From Saprospiraceae bacterium (lineage in GTDB: Bacteria; Bacteroidota; Bacteroidia; Chitinophagales; Saprospiraceae), in contig JAHDIE010000013.1 of NCBI GenBank assembly GCA_020630955.1, positions 1 to 64,000 of the forward strand: a stretch of DNA of 64,000 bases. The letters are read 5' to 3'. Shown in pieces: positions 18,251 to 28,550 of this stretch. Made by a program: the position numbers and the translations under genes. The stretch's first letter is position 1. The number at the start of each line of letters is the position of its first letter. Under the pieces are notes generated by a model. The model was not told where the DNA came from. It searched no databases and saw nothing but the letters and a program-made list of their open reading frames with translations.

Positions 18251-19552
18251 ATGACTTTCAAAAATATACTTAATAAGCTTGATGGAGACTCAATAGATTT
18301 AATAAAAGGTAGTGGAATTACTTTTTTTATTAGGGTTATTGGAATATTGCTTTTGTATGTATTCACCTTGATAATTACCAATCAATTTGGTGCAGAAATT
18401 TTTGGAGAATTTTCATTCTTTATACTTAGCCTTAAAATCCTGTCTTTATTAGCTATGGCTGGAATTGACACCTATCTTTTAAGGTATATTTCTAATGATC
18501 CAACGCAAAAAAAAATTAGCAACTTTGTTGGTAAAGGTAGTCTTGCCGTATTGCTAAATTCATTGATAATTATTGGAATAGTATTTTTCATCACTTCATT
18601 TTCTTATGAAACCTTTTTCTCTAATTATTACTATATCTGCCTAATTCTTTTAGGCATTATACCTTTTACCATACTTAAAATGAATGCCCAATCCTATAGA
18701 GCCATCAAGAATACAAGTATGTTCTCAATACTTGAATATACTGGCATTCCGTTAGTATCCATTATTACTTTTTATATACTAATACACTTTCAAGGAGTAA
18801 ATGATTTTACACCCACAACAGCTTATTTTATTGCTATTGTATTTATGTTTATCGCATCAATATTCCAGTGGCAATTAAAGTATAGGTCAGATATTTTAGG
18901 CAAATTAAAAAGCCACATCAAAAGTATTCCATCGACGAATAGATTCGCCCTTCCTTTTTTAATCGCAAGTTCTTCTATCTTTATTGGACAATGGATTGTT
19001 GCCTTAATTCTAAAGTATTTTGCAGGTAATGAAGGACTTGGAAATTTCGAAGCTGCATTAAGAATCGGATATTTACTCATGATGCCTTTGGTTGCAGGAA
19101 CCACCATAGCTGCTCCAATTATTTCGCGAAAATATGGTGCAGGTGAATTGGAAGATTTAAAGAGAATTTTGAAACAGACAACAAATACAATCTTTCTAAT
19201 TACATTTCCTATTCTTTTGATCATTTACATTTATAGTGACCAACTGATGAGTTTTTATGGAAATGACTTTACACAATCTGGGGAGGTTCTTAGAATACTT
19301 TTGGTTGGTTTATTTTTCAACGCTTTAACTGGACCAATTTCGGTAATGCTTCAAATGAGTGAAAAGCAAGTTCTAGTTCAAAATGTTTTCTTTGTTACCA
19401 CTTTTCTTAATGTTATTTTATCCTTTATATTGATAGATAAATATGGAATTATTGGCGCTGCATGGAGTAATGTACTTTACCAAATATTAATCAATGGAAT
19501 ATTACTCATCTACCTAAAGCGAAAATTCGGATATTTAAGCTTTGGCAAATAG
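18251..19552 (+). CDS. Wzx-like polysaccharide flippase (MOP superfamily)
   Basis: 433 aa, about 12 hydrophobic segments along the whole length, no soluble domain. The layout (N-terminal LIKGSGITFFIRVIGILLLYVFTLIITNQFGAEIFGEFSFF) is the usual start of MOP/Wzx-type flippases in Bacteroidota. These proteins move undecaprenyl-linked oligosaccharide units across the inner membrane. Directly followed by a Wzy-like polymerase, completing Wzx/Wzy with the Wzz-like protein upstream. Confidence 0.85.
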   Translation: MTFKNILNKLDGDSIDLIKGSGITFFIRVIGILLLYVFTLIITNQFGAEIFGEFSFFILSLKILSLLAMAGIDTYLLRYISNDPTQKKISNFVGKGSLAVLLNSLIIIGIVFFITSFSYETFFSNYYYICLILLGIIPFTILKMNAQSYRAIKNTSMFSILEYTGIPLVSIITFYILIHFQGVNDFTPTTAYFIAIVFMFIASIFQWQLKYRSDILGKLKSHIKSIPSTNRFALPFLIASSSIFIGQWIVALILKYFAGNEGLGNFEAALRIGYLLMMPLVAGTTIAAPIISRKYGAGELEDLKRILKQTTNTIFLITFPILLIIYIYSDQLMSFYGNDFTQSGEVLRILLVGLFFNALTGPISVMLQMSEKQVLVQNVFFVTTFLNVILSFILIDKYGIIGAAWSNVLYQILINGILLIYLKRKFGYLSFGK

Positions 19553-19556
19553 TTAC

Positions 19557-20963
19557 ATGGACAAAGTCTTAAATCCATATAGAATTATACAATTGCTTCT
19601 TTTTGCAATTACCTGGTTTGGCCTCCATATCAACCAATACAGTTATGATGCCTCAATATTGTATGTTTTTATAAGCATCATCGCAAATTTAGTATTGGTG
19701 TGGTGGAACAGTGGACTGATTTCAACAAAACTTATTCTTTCTTTTCTAATTTATTCTATAGCCTTAGTCCCAGGTATTGCCTATTTTCTACTCGATTTCA
19801 AACTGTACAGTTACGTAAATTTTGATCACCAGCTCAATGATGAAGTCTCTGTTAAGACCTATTGGCTTTACTATCTATCTAGCAACATATATACTTTTGT
19901 CGTCCTATCAAAGGATACAAAGTTTCCTGATCTAACTAAAACAATTCGCAACGAAACCAGGCTACCATTTTATTTCCTTTGTTTTTTGGTTTTAATTTTC
20001 GCGTATATCGGAAACCAAGGAAAAACTATTCTGAGCGTATCGTATGTTGAAATTATTGAAGAAAGATCGTCATTGGCAACATTAGCAGCTATCGCATCCA
20101 CCGTTTTTTGGGCAGATGCTTATGGCAAAATGCGAGTCTATGTAGTTCAAAATAACACCTTTAAAATTAAAGTATTTTGGTTGGTTACGATCATAATGGC
20201 GACTTGGTTGTTACTCCATGCGAGAAGAACTGAAGCTATCGGGATGATATCTATCATGCTTATTCATCAAAAGATACTTACTGGCAAGACTCCATATAAA
20301 TATATTCTGATTGCTATCTTTTTAGGCTTTTTATTATATATTATTGGTTATCTGCGAGTAGCTGCACTTTCTGAAATTGATATAGCAAAAACAGTTGACG
20401 ATTCATTAGCACTTTCGTTTGAAAGTGGTAGTTCAAATACTGAATTTGCCAATATGCCTTCAGGTTTGGGAAATATAACTGCTACAATGCAGACAACAGT
20501 ATACCACTTTGATTATATGTCTACGCCTTTACTTGGAGGAAGTACAATTTTTACTTATCCATTAAAACTTCTTCCAAGTTTATTGGTTTCAGGTTTTGGT
20601 CTCGCTGACACTGATGCCTATTATTACCACAATATAGTTCTAGAAGAATATTATTATAATGGTGGCTGTTATCTCTATGCACCAGCTTATGGTAATTTTG
20701 GAACAATAGGAGTCATTATAGCTTCATTTTTAATGGGCATCATGGTAAATTGGACGCAGAAAGCAATGAGGTCTGCTGACTACATAAAAATTGTTTCTGC
20801 AACAATCATCATATTTAGTTTTATCAAAATCTGTTGGTATAATTTTATCCCCCTTCCAAAGGCAATATTGTATAACTTAATTGTATTGTTTTATGTTGGT
20901 CTTGTTTTCAGAAAAAAGAAACAAACACTTGTAAATCCACAAGTAAAATTCAATATCAATTGA
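19557..20963 (+). CDS. Wzy-like oligosaccharide repeat-unit polymerase
   Basis: 468 aa from the ATG at 19557; the track uses a TTG 15 bp upstream that would overlap the flippase. About 11-12 hydrophobic segments and a long periplasmic-type loop (about residues 245-350, containing SGSSNTEFANMPSGLGN) fit O-antigen or exopolysaccharide polymerases. This family is poorly conserved, so the assignment rests on topology, size and position just after wzx. The 200-bp gap downstream has a terminator mainly suited to the opposite strand. Confidence 0.7.
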   Translation: MDKVLNPYRIIQLLLFAITWFGLHINQYSYDASILYVFISIIANLVLVWWNSGLISTKLILSFLIYSIALVPGIAYFLLDFKLYSYVNFDHQLNDEVSVKTYWLYYLSSNIYTFVVLSKDTKFPDLTKTIRNETRLPFYFLCFLVLIFAYIGNQGKTILSVSYVEIIEERSSLATLAAIASTVFWADAYGKMRVYVVQNNTFKIKVFWLVTIIMATWLLLHARRTEAIGMISIMLIHQKILTGKTPYKYILIAIFLGFLLYIIGYLRVAALSEIDIAKTVDDSLALSFESGSSNTEFANMPSGLGNITATMQTTVYHFDYMSTPLLGGSTIFTYPLKLLPSLLVSGFGLADTDAYYYHNIVLEEYYYNGGCYLYAPAYGNFGTIGVIIASFLMGIMVNWTQKAMRSADYIKIVSATIIIFSFIKICWYNFIPLPKAILYNLIVLFYVGLVFRKKKQTLVNPQVKFNIN

Positions 20964-21084
20964 TTTTCTAATACGGTCAACGTCAATGTCTTAAACACTC
21001 AGTAAAAGTTTATAGACATGAGATAGCTAGAAGCTTACCAAAATACATTATTTATTGGGTTAATTTTTATGACTTAGTAAATTT

Positions 21085-21119
21085 AAAAAGGGGACAAACT
21101 CTAAGTTTGCCCCCTTTCG
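21085..21119 (-). terminator. Rho-independent terminator of the 1,687-aa T9SS gene
   Basis: The stem aaaggggacaaact / agtttgccccctt (one internal mismatch, 3-nt loop) is followed on the minus strand by TTTTTAAATTT. It lies about 45 nt past the minus-strand stop codon. The plus strand lacks a comparable T-run, but the hairpin could also slow read-through from the wzy-like gene. Confidence 0.75.
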
Positions 21120-21163
21120 AATTATATTCACAGGAATTTTGTCTATTTCAGACTTGAGTCATC

Positions 21164-24100
21164 TTACTCAACAACTATCATCTTCTTTGTAGCTGAATAT
21201 CCAGCTGCTTCCATTTGATAGTAGAAAATTCCTTTCGCTTGAAGATCCTCCGCATTCAACACAATACTATTTGTACCCTTGTTGAAGTTTTCAGAAATTT
21301 TCTTTACAAGCTTACCATTTACATCATAGATGGTCAATGATACAGGTCCGTCTACTGGCGTTCTGAAACTTATTGTAGTTTCTGAACCAAACGGGTTTGG
21401 AATGTTCTGGTATAAGGCATAACCTTCTCCCTCTACTTGACCATTAACAGTCAATTGAACATCCATAGATTCAAGTTCGTCTGTATATGCTTCTGCTCTT
21501 GTAATATCAGAATTAATTGATAATACATTTGATACATTACTTGTAGCTGTTGCAATAAAGTTGATTGTAAACAATACTTCATTGCTTTCTGCGCTTAATG
21601 CTTTAACATCATTCCAACTTGCTGTCACATATCCTTCTGCTAGGTATCTGTATCCGAAGTTTGCATCTGTAACAGCCATAGCTCCTGGTGTTACCCCATC
21701 AAACTCAACGATATCCGCATTGAAAGACATAGTAAACTGTGCACCAGCAATGTTATTAAAGTTAGCAGCAGTCACAGGTATTGATACATTCTCTCCAACT
21801 GTAAACTCATTGTTATCAACAACTAATTCTAAAGTGCTCGCTGTTCTTTCACTCACTGGAGCATCTACAAATCCATTGACAACAACTGTTGAGTTTACGT
21901 CACCAATCTTCACTGCAATGAAATTATTGTTTGGCATATCTTGATCATGATCACTGATTGTAATCTTCTCACTATATGGGAAAGGATTCATATCATCTGT
22001 CCAAGTTTGATCTGCATCAACAAATCTCCAAGGCATCTCATCATTAGGGAATCCATCATTTAACCCTAAGATTACCTTTCTGATTGTTATTAAATCAACT
22101 GCAGATACGCTACCATTTTTGTTAGCATCCGCTGCAATAATCTTATATGGAGAATCCAATAATTTAGAATTCAATATGTGCTTCTGAATCAATACAAGAT
22201 CCAAAGTACTTACACCATTTAAAGCATCATCTTCTTTCTCAGATGTAATATTATAGTCATTGTTTTGAGGCGCCATAAATAAGTAAGCTCCATCACCTTG
22301 TGTCATCATCTGAGTATTATATCCCTCAACAGTGCTTGCTATCTGGACCATTGCTTCCTCTAGCATCTCATTGTTTTCAGTATAAATATTACCACTAATC
22401 TCTCTTGAGTTTCCTCCATCACAAGCATCATTTGCATTATCCTGGAACAATACAGTAACCTCACAGTAATCAGCATTTCCGAATTCATCAGTTACCCACA
22501 TTTGAAGTAAGATGTCTTGAGAATCTCCATTTGGCATATCATCACAATCAAAAGACAATGAGGTACCTGTTTCTCCAGTCAACACATTTGTCAATGAGAA
22601 TAAAAGATCTCTATCATTACATTGTCCAGTAACATTGTCTTCACTTCCTAAATCAAAGTCTGTGGCCCAAATTTCTGCTGCACCAGTTCCTTCAGGCATA
22701 GTTACAACTACTACCTCTCCCAAACAATATGGAGTTGGTGGTTTGTTATCTCTAATTTCGAAGTTATAAGAACAGCTATTTACATTACCACAATGATCTG
22801 TAATAGTCCAAGTAATACTATGTTGTCCATAATCATGCACTCCATTTGCATTTCTTCCTGTTCCTTGAGCATCAACTGATCCATCTCTATCGTAATCAAT
22901 CTCATACTCAACATCATAATCTCTATCTAAGCTTTCAGAACATTCATCAAATCCTTCAGTTTCATCTAAGATTAAAATCTCATCTGTATCCAATGGAGTA
23001 GTATTAAGATTACAACTGTTTTCCGTACCCTCTATTGTCGTCGATGGAGGGTTACAGTTTAATACAGGTAGATCTATATCGTTGATCTTAATTACTTGTA
23101 CAAATTCTGCAACATTTTCAGTTGGATTATTAGTATCATAAGTACACCAATCTATAACAGTCCAAGTTCTAAGTACTTTCATACAAGCATTCTCAACATC
23201 ATCAAAAATTTGATCTTCATAAGTCATTGCTATCAATCCACATGGCGTGTCATTTACTGAAGGTGAACCAACATTTGCAGGATCCAATGTAACTTCATCT
23301 GGACAACCATTGATTGTACCATTGGTCAAAGCACTCCAATTAACATCATTTTCTGGATCAAATGGGTCTTCGTTTGAGAAATTTAATCTTACTGTATAGT
23401 TTATATCATCTGTCAATCCATTGGATGCAGTATATATAATTTCATAAGAACCATTTCCACAATCATCTATTTCACTTACCAATCTAGGTCCATCACATGT
23501 AATTGTCAACGGACAATCCTCTAAGTTATGGCTTGCTGAAAACAGACTCATATAAGTATCACATGTTGGCATATCATCTTCACAATCAAAATTGTAAACT
23601 GGATCTGCAGTAGAGTCCCAAATAATTCCAAATGGATTCTGTAATTCTACTTCAACAATACATGTATTTTCGTTTCCATCAAGGTCAACTACCTTCAACT
23701 CAACCAATTTTTGATCCTCCGTAAGGTCTGTACAGCAGTAATCTACATAAGGCCCAAAGTCATCATTAATATCCAATCTTCTCACTTCAAAATGTGAAAT
23801 ACCACAATTATCCCAAGATCCTTTATCAAATGACTCCGCTCCTGCATGAGCACATCCGTCTGATCCTAGTGACAATACTAAAAACTCAACACAAACAGGA
23901 TTTGGAACATCGTCATCGAGAACTGTAACCTCTGTAAGACATTGTGATGAGTTTCCACAATCATCAACTACTGTATACTGAATCCAAGTTTGACCTTGCG
24001 GTAAATCAGTTATCGTTACTGGAACACCATTTTCATAAACCACATTATCTGTTATGTATTCTCCATCTACTGGTGGCAAACCATCTTCGTCTGCAACTAA

Positions 24101-26227
24101 GTATGCAATCTCAAAAGGATAATCTTCACCATCTAGCTGTGATCCACAATCAAATACTTGCAGTGGCGGTCTAACATCCCAATCAGCAGAACAAGTGAAG
24201 CCATTGTCTGTGTATAAGAAATATGAACCTGCAACTCCCATTGAAGGATCAAAATCCTCAGTTGGTGAATCAGGAACACATACAATAATTGGTGGATCAT
24301 TATCTATCACTTTGATAATTTGTGGGTGTGTTAGGATCTCTCCAGTACACCAATCCAATCCAGTCCAATTTCTTACAATCTTCTTTGCAAAGTTTCCACA
24401 GATTGGTAAAATTTGATCTTCATAAGTAAAAGCATAGTTACCACATAATCCGATATCACCAAACGGTGCTTCAATAGTACCTGTTACTGATGGTAAAGGT
24501 GCTCCTTCAGCTGTCAACATATTTGTAATTAAAGATCCATTTCCATCAAAAAACTGCGAACAGAAGAATGGAGCAGAATCATTTCCGTCGTGATCTGGAG
24601 GTAATACCAATTGAGTAGTATTCTCATCTTCACCCAACATCCATGTCTTTATCGTTATTGTTTGAGAACAAGTAGATTCAACACCTGACGAAGCACTAAC
24701 TACAGTCCAAGTTCTCACTATAGTATTAGAAATACCTGGTGCACATTCGCCAGTCTCTTCATCTTCATATGATGCAGTATATGGCCCACAATTGTTATTT
24801 GGAATTGCAATTGTATATTCTGCATCACCAGTTTCAGTTACCGTTCCATCAAATGGATAAGGAACATTTCCATCATCGCCTATAAGTGAAAGAGACCCAC
24901 CTGTAATCGCCGCATCATCATTTTCACTGTGGTTAATAACGATTAAAGCCCACATTCCGTTTATGCCACTTCCGTTAAACGTTGAAAGTGCTTCGAATGG
25001 CTGATAATCACCGCAATAAGCATGATTTGCACCAAGACCACAATTTGAAGGAGATACCAATATATTGTGAGATCTAAACGCATCATCTGACAATATTAAG
25101 TCAAGACCAGATTCAGTACAAAAGTTACCTGACACTAGATCAAGTAATTGTACTTGAGTCCCATCTGGAGCTTCTAAAAATGCTTCAATTGTATTAATAC
25201 TAGGAGCATCGATAGACAATGCAATTTGTTCAAAAGACTGGACAGTTTGGTTGGTTCCAACAGTTGTAAGGTCAAAGAATATTGTATCAGTTCCAATTAC
25301 CAATGAGTCAACTGTTGGGTCAATCACTGAAGGCACTGTTGTTGTCGCTGGTACTATAACAGCATTAATAGGTGTAGCTATCCCTCCTGGATAATCTACA
25401 TATACTGGTGTACCATTAGCATCCACTGCTTGTGGAACAACATGATGATCTAATATAGGATCACCAGGCTCATAGGTCTGATTACAAAATATATCAAAGT
25501 CCTGACAATTTGTTAGTAAAGCACTAATCTTATCTTCAACTAGAATACTTCCCCAACATTGTTCTCCTGTTGGTGTTACTACACTTACGGTGTATTCACC
25601 TGGAGTATCAATTACTATTTCTGTTTGATCTTCTGCAACTCCGTCTATCGACATTAAATATTGAGACGAATAATCGCAAGCACCATTCTCTCCCTCTAGA
25701 ATCATATCTAGGGTTATGGTTGCCATACATTCTCCATCCATAGTTACTTGCACCTGATCGTTACAAGCTATAGAATTTGCAACTTTTAATTCAACTTCTG
25801 ATGTGCAACAAGCATCTGGCTGACCATCATTATTGTCTAAATCAAATAGATGCCAAAGCAACACATAGGTTCCTGGTTCATTAAAAGTTACAGTGTTCCC
25901 GGTACCAGTTCCATTAGTCGATGCAATAGTTCCAACCGCTGTTGTAGATGGTGGATTATTGTATTGAAATAATGAATACTCTGCTAATCGGACTTCGTAG
26001 TTAGTTCCAACACATGCTCCTGAACCTGTTAAGGCCGGTAATGTGTACACATAACTACATGCTGCATCAGCTATAAAAACCTCTGGTGTCTCTGGGCAAC
26101 CGTTGATATTACAGTCTACTGCAACAACATCACATGTTTGACCAAACGAAGTGATACTAAACAATCCTACCAATAACATCGGTAAGATGGCAGCACTCGC
26201 ATTTAGTTTTTGTAATAATGTTCTCAT
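21164..26227 (-). CDS. Giant secreted multidomain T9SS protein (P-domain, HYR-like modules, dockerin, cohesin-like region, sorting tail)
   Basis: 1,687 aa from the ATG at 26227, which begins a good signal peptide (MRTLLQKLNASAAILPMLLVGLFS); the track start is 10 codons earlier. In order: cysteine-rich N-terminus; a proprotein-convertase P-like domain (about 300-460, ending NGMWALIVINHSENDDAAITGGSLSLIG); several HYR-like modules with TWT--D-C patterns; a carboxypeptidase-regulatory-like segment (ISGNIYTENNEML); a dockerin-like pair (NGVSTLDLVLIQKHIL and DANKNGSVSAVDLITIRKVILG); a cohesin-like region (NEFTVGENVSIPVTAANFNNIAGAQFTMSF); and a Por-type tail (LYQNIPNPFGSETTISF). Inferred role: large calcium-binding cell-surface or secreted structural protein. 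Carrying both dockerin-like and cohesin-like parts is seen in related bacteria and does not prove a cellulosome. Confidence 0.9.
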   Translation of the reverse strand: MRTLLQKLNASAAILPMLLVGLFSITSFGQTCDVVAVDCNINGCPETPEVFIADAACSYVYTLPALTGSGACVGTNYEVRLAEYSLFQYNNPPSTTAVGTIASTNGTGTGNTVTFNEPGTYVLLWHLFDLDNNDGQPDACCTSEVELKVANSIACNDQVQVTMDGECMATITLDMILEGENGACDYSSQYLMSIDGVAEDQTEIVIDTPGEYTVSVVTPTGEQCWGSILVEDKISALLTNCQDFDIFCNQTYEPGDPILDHHVVPQAVDANGTPVYVDYPGGIATPINAVIVPATTTVPSVIDPTVDSLVIGTDTIFFDLTTVGTNQTVQSFEQIALSIDAPSINTIEAFLEAPDGTQVQLLDLVSGNFCTESGLDLILSDDAFRSHNILVSPSNCGLGANHAYCGDYQPFEALSTFNGSGINGMWALIVINHSENDDAAITGGSLSLIGDDGNVPYPFDGTVTETGDAEYTIAIPNNNCGPYTASYEDEETGECAPGISNTIVRTWTVVSASSGVESTCSQTITIKTWMLGEDENTTQLVLPPDHDGNDSAPFFCSQFFDGNGSLITNMLTAEGAPLPSVTGTIEAPFGDIGLCGNYAFTYEDQILPICGNFAKKIVRNWTGLDWCTGEILTHPQIIKVIDNDPPIIVCVPDSPTEDFDPSMGVAGSYFLYTDNGFTCSADWDVRPPLQVFDCGSQLDGEDYPFEIAYLVADEDGLPPVDGEYITDNVVYENGVPVTITDLPQGQTWIQYTVVDDCGNSSQCLTEVTVLDDDVPNPVCVEFLVLSLGSDGCAHAGAESFDKGSWDNCGISHFEVRRLDINDDFGPYVDYCCTDLTEDQKLVELKVVDLDGNENTCIVEVELQNPFGIIWDSTADPVYNFDCEDDMPTCDTYMSLFSASHNLEDCPLTITCDGPRLVSEIDDCGNGSYEIIYTASNGLTDDINYTVRLNFSNEDPFDPENDVNWSALTNGTINGCPDEVTLDPANVGSPSVNDTPCGLIAMTYEDQIFDDVENACMKVLRTWTVIDWCTYDTNNPTENVAEFVQVIKINDIDLPVLNCNPPSTTIEGTENSCNLNTTPLDTDEILILDETEGFDECSESLDRDYDVEYEIDYDRDGSVDAQGTGRNANGVHDYGQHSITWTITDHCGNVNSCSYNFEIRDNKPPTPYCLGEVVVVTMPEGTGAAEIWATDFDLGSEDNVTGQCNDRDLLFSLTNVLTGETGTSLSFDCDDMPNGDSQDILLQMWVTDEFGNADYCEVTVLFQDNANDACDGGNSREISGNIYTENNEMLEEAMVQIASTVEGYNTQMMTQGDGAYLFMAPQNNDYNITSEKEDDALNGVSTLDLVLIQKHILNSKLLDSPYKIIAADANKNGSVSAVDLITIRKVILGLNDGFPNDEMPWRFVDADQTWTDDMNPFPYSEKITISDHDQDMPNNNFIAVKIGDVNSTVVVNGFVDAPVSERTASTLELVVDNNEFTVGENVSIPVTAANFNNIAGAQFTMSFNADIVEFDGVTPGAMAVTDANFGYRYLAEGYVTASWNDVKALSAESNEVLFTINFIATATSNVSNVLSINSDITRAEAYTDELESMDVQLTVNGQVEGEGYALYQNIPNPFGSETTISFRTPVDGPVSLTIYDVNGKLVKKISENFNKGTNSIVLNAEDLQAKGIFYYQMEAAGYSATKKMIVVE

Positions 26228-26556
26228 GATAAATTTTTTTGAGTTCTTACTTTTCAATTTTCCTGTTTAATAAATAAATTCTATTATCATTCTCGGTTTA
26301 ACATAAATTGCTGTCAGTCAGACAGTTATGTACCAAACCAATCACATATAAGTGATTTTTTTAATACATAACTCATTAATGACAAACATTATACCAATTT
26401 ATAATATGTATTGCCGCAATCGGCCAGAAGCCCCACCACATATGAGTTTCATAAATCGAAAAATATTTACGGAAGTATAGAAATCGAAGAATCAGATAGA
26501 AACTTAATAAGCCTTATTTCCTGTATTTTGGAGGTATTTAGATTAGATTTTAGCCT
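26228..26556. other. 329-bp divergent intergenic region
   Basis: Lies between the T9SS gene (minus) and the Lon-N-domain gene (plus), so it must hold both promoters. It contains a short perfect dyad ctgtc-agtca-gacag at 26311-26325. I see no exact TAnnTTTG box, no ORF and no RNA gene. Confidence 0.6.
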
Positions 26557-27204
26557 ATGAATATTGAAAAAAGCAGTGTTTTACCGCAATTTCCCCTTCC
26601 GATTGTAGCATTTCCAGGTGAGTTTCTAAACCTTCACATATTTGAATCAAGGTATATACAGCTGATTAATGATTGTTTGGAAAATAATGGTTGTTTCGGA
26701 ATTGCTCCTTTTTATAAAGGCGAATTAATATTCTATGGAACAGAAATGAAACTTGTAGAAATAACTAAAAAATACAATGATGGGAAAATGGATATTAAAA
26801 CACATGGTCAGAGATTATATCATATCCATCAGTTTGAAAAAGAAATGAAAAACAAATTATATCCTGCAGCCAATGTCTCATACCCCCTTACTTCAAAAGA
26901 CAAGGATCAATCTTTATCGAAAGAAATTTTAGAAAAAATAAAAATACTGTTTAAACATTTAAAAATAAATAAACCCATTCCTGAATTGGAAGAAAATTTT
27001 TCTAGCTTTAAAATTGCTCATCATGTAGGACTAAGTATGGATGACAAAATCCAATTACTCACCATCAGGTCAGAAATAAAACGACTTATATTAATAAAAA
27101 ATCATCTCAACGAATTTTTACCTAGAATACTTAAAGCAGAAGAAATAAAAGAAAGAGCTGCTATGAATGGTCACTTTAGGCACCTAAACTCGCCCGATTT
27201 CTAA
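26557..27204 (+). CDS. Lon-protease N-terminal-domain (LON substrate-binding) protein
   Basis: 215 aa. Only the N-terminal substrate-recognition domain of Lon is present: FPLPIVAFPGEFLNLHIFESRYIQLINDCLENN is the family start, followed by HGQRLYHI. There is no ATPase or protease domain. Such stand-alone proteins are common in Bacteroidota; their client and role are unknown. Its stop codon directly abuts the stop codon of the converging PorV-like gene, with no intervening base. Confidence 0.9.
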   Translation: MNIEKSSVLPQFPLPIVAFPGEFLNLHIFESRYIQLINDCLENNGCFGIAPFYKGELIFYGTEMKLVEITKKYNDGKMDIKTHGQRLYHIHQFEKEMKNKLYPAANVSYPLTSKDKDQSLSKEILEKIKILFKHLKINKPIPELEENFSSFKIAHHVGLSMDDKIQLLTIRSEIKRLILIKNHLNEFLPRILKAEEIKERAAMNGHFRHLNSPDF

Positions 27205-28302
27205 TCAATACTTTGATTGAAAATCAAGCTTGGCAGAAAAAATATGAGAAATTAATGCTTCAGCAACAGTCCCAACATTGGTCAAAGCATAATCAATATG
27301 TAATCTCCCTAAATCTATTCCTACTCCAATATTCGGCTGCAATGAAAATTTTGTTGCCTGAGTATTGACCTCATTCAGTATATTCTGCATATTTCCGATA
27401 CCAAACCTTAAATAAGCTAGCTTATTATATCCCAGCTCTACGCCTACCGTTGGATCCAGAGAAAATCTATCACCAGATGCTATGCCTGCTTTAGTTCCAT
27501 CAGTAGACAACCTAAGGTCAGCCTCAACTTTATAACTTAAGGTCCCACTTTCCCCTTTTTTGGCTGCTGCCAAAACAAATTTTGGTAAAGCAATTTCTGT
27601 GCTTGAAATAGGCACATCATTTCCTGTTGCTAAGAAAATAGCTTCATTTTCAGGACTCAAGTCAAATGACCAAGCATTGACAGTTGTAGTAATGTCACGT
27701 GCCATCAAGCCTAATGAAAAACCACTTATTTCGTATTGAACACCCGCATCAAAACCAAAACCCCAAGCAGAACCAAAAGGACCTATCTTTCGATGTATAA
27801 CCTTCGCGGATACTCCATAGTTAAGATCCAAGCCTTTTAATTTTTTTCCTAATGACAATAAAACAGCATAATCTGCGGTAGAAAATTCTGTAACATTATC
27901 GTAGTTAATCGAACCATCAGGACCTACCAAGCTTAGAGTGTTAGGAATAGCATCTATCCCCATTCTAATCACCGATAAAGCTCCTACAGTATTGGTTCTA
28001 TCATTAATAACTTTTGCTGCACCGAAATAATCATAATTTGCAATACCCCCAAACCAAGAAGCATGCATTGCACTAATCTGTAAAGGATCCTCAATATTAG
28101 ACAAGCCAGCAGGATTCCAATATGCCGAACTTACATCATCCACAGTAGCAGCAACACTCCCAAACATACCATGAGAATCAGCACCCACGCCAATATTTAA
28201 AAATTCATTGACAAACTTTGGTGCTTGTGCATTTAGTTGGACTATACTTATTACTGAGAACGCTGCAATGTAATAGATTGCTCTAAAGTCTTGTAATTTC
28301 AT
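27205..28302 (-). CDS. PorV/PorQ-family outer-membrane protein
   Basis: 365 aa with a signal peptide (ending VQLNAQA) and the family signature near the N-terminus: FLNIGVGADSHGMFGSVAATVDDVSSAYWNPAGLSN. The rest has FadL/PorV-type barrel spacing. PorV is the outer-membrane shuttle of T9SS, and related PorV/PorQ proteins are found as extra copies. Whether this is the main PorV or a paralogue cannot be told here; no other T9SS component gene lies nearby. It fits the two T9SS cargo genes in the window functionally. Confidence 0.8.
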   Translation of the reverse strand: MKLQDFRAIYYIAAFSVISIVQLNAQAPKFVNEFLNIGVGADSHGMFGSVAATVDDVSSAYWNPAGLSNIEDPLQISAMHASWFGGIANYDYFGAAKVINDRTNTVGALSVIRMGIDAIPNTLSLVGPDGSINYDNVTEFSTADYAVLLSLGKKLKGLDLNYGVSAKVIHRKIGPFGSAWGFGFDAGVQYEISGFSLGLMARDITTTVNAWSFDLSPENEAIFLATGNDVPISSTEIALPKFVLAAAKKGESGTLSYKVEADLRLSTDGTKAGIASGDRFSLDPTVGVELGYNKLAYLRFGIGNMQNILNEVNTQATKFSLQPNIGVGIDLGRLHIDYALTNVGTVAEALISHIFSAKLDFQSKY

Positions 28303-28550
28303 TTAATCTTGATTTAATGAAGTCTGAATCTATCTCAAGGATGGGTGTAGAACGTGATAGTTTCCCAAAGATAGAGATACAACGATCAAAAACACAAATC
28401 TTAGAACGACAGAAAATTATTTCATATTTTACAAATCTTCAAAACAGGTATTCAAAATTGAAGATTTATTGATTAAAAACACTTCAAACACCTATAATTA
28501 TTGACTTTTTTGCATCAACACCAAATAGTCTTCGTTCAACAAAAGAATTT

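Noticed and set aside
20964-21084. Possible gene after the wzy-like ORF
   Set aside because: No open frame of useful length and no motif; it is just convergent spacer before the terminator.
23944-24416. Plus-strand ORFs in the second T9SS gene
   Set aside because: Antisense shadows of HYR-like modules; no independent signals.
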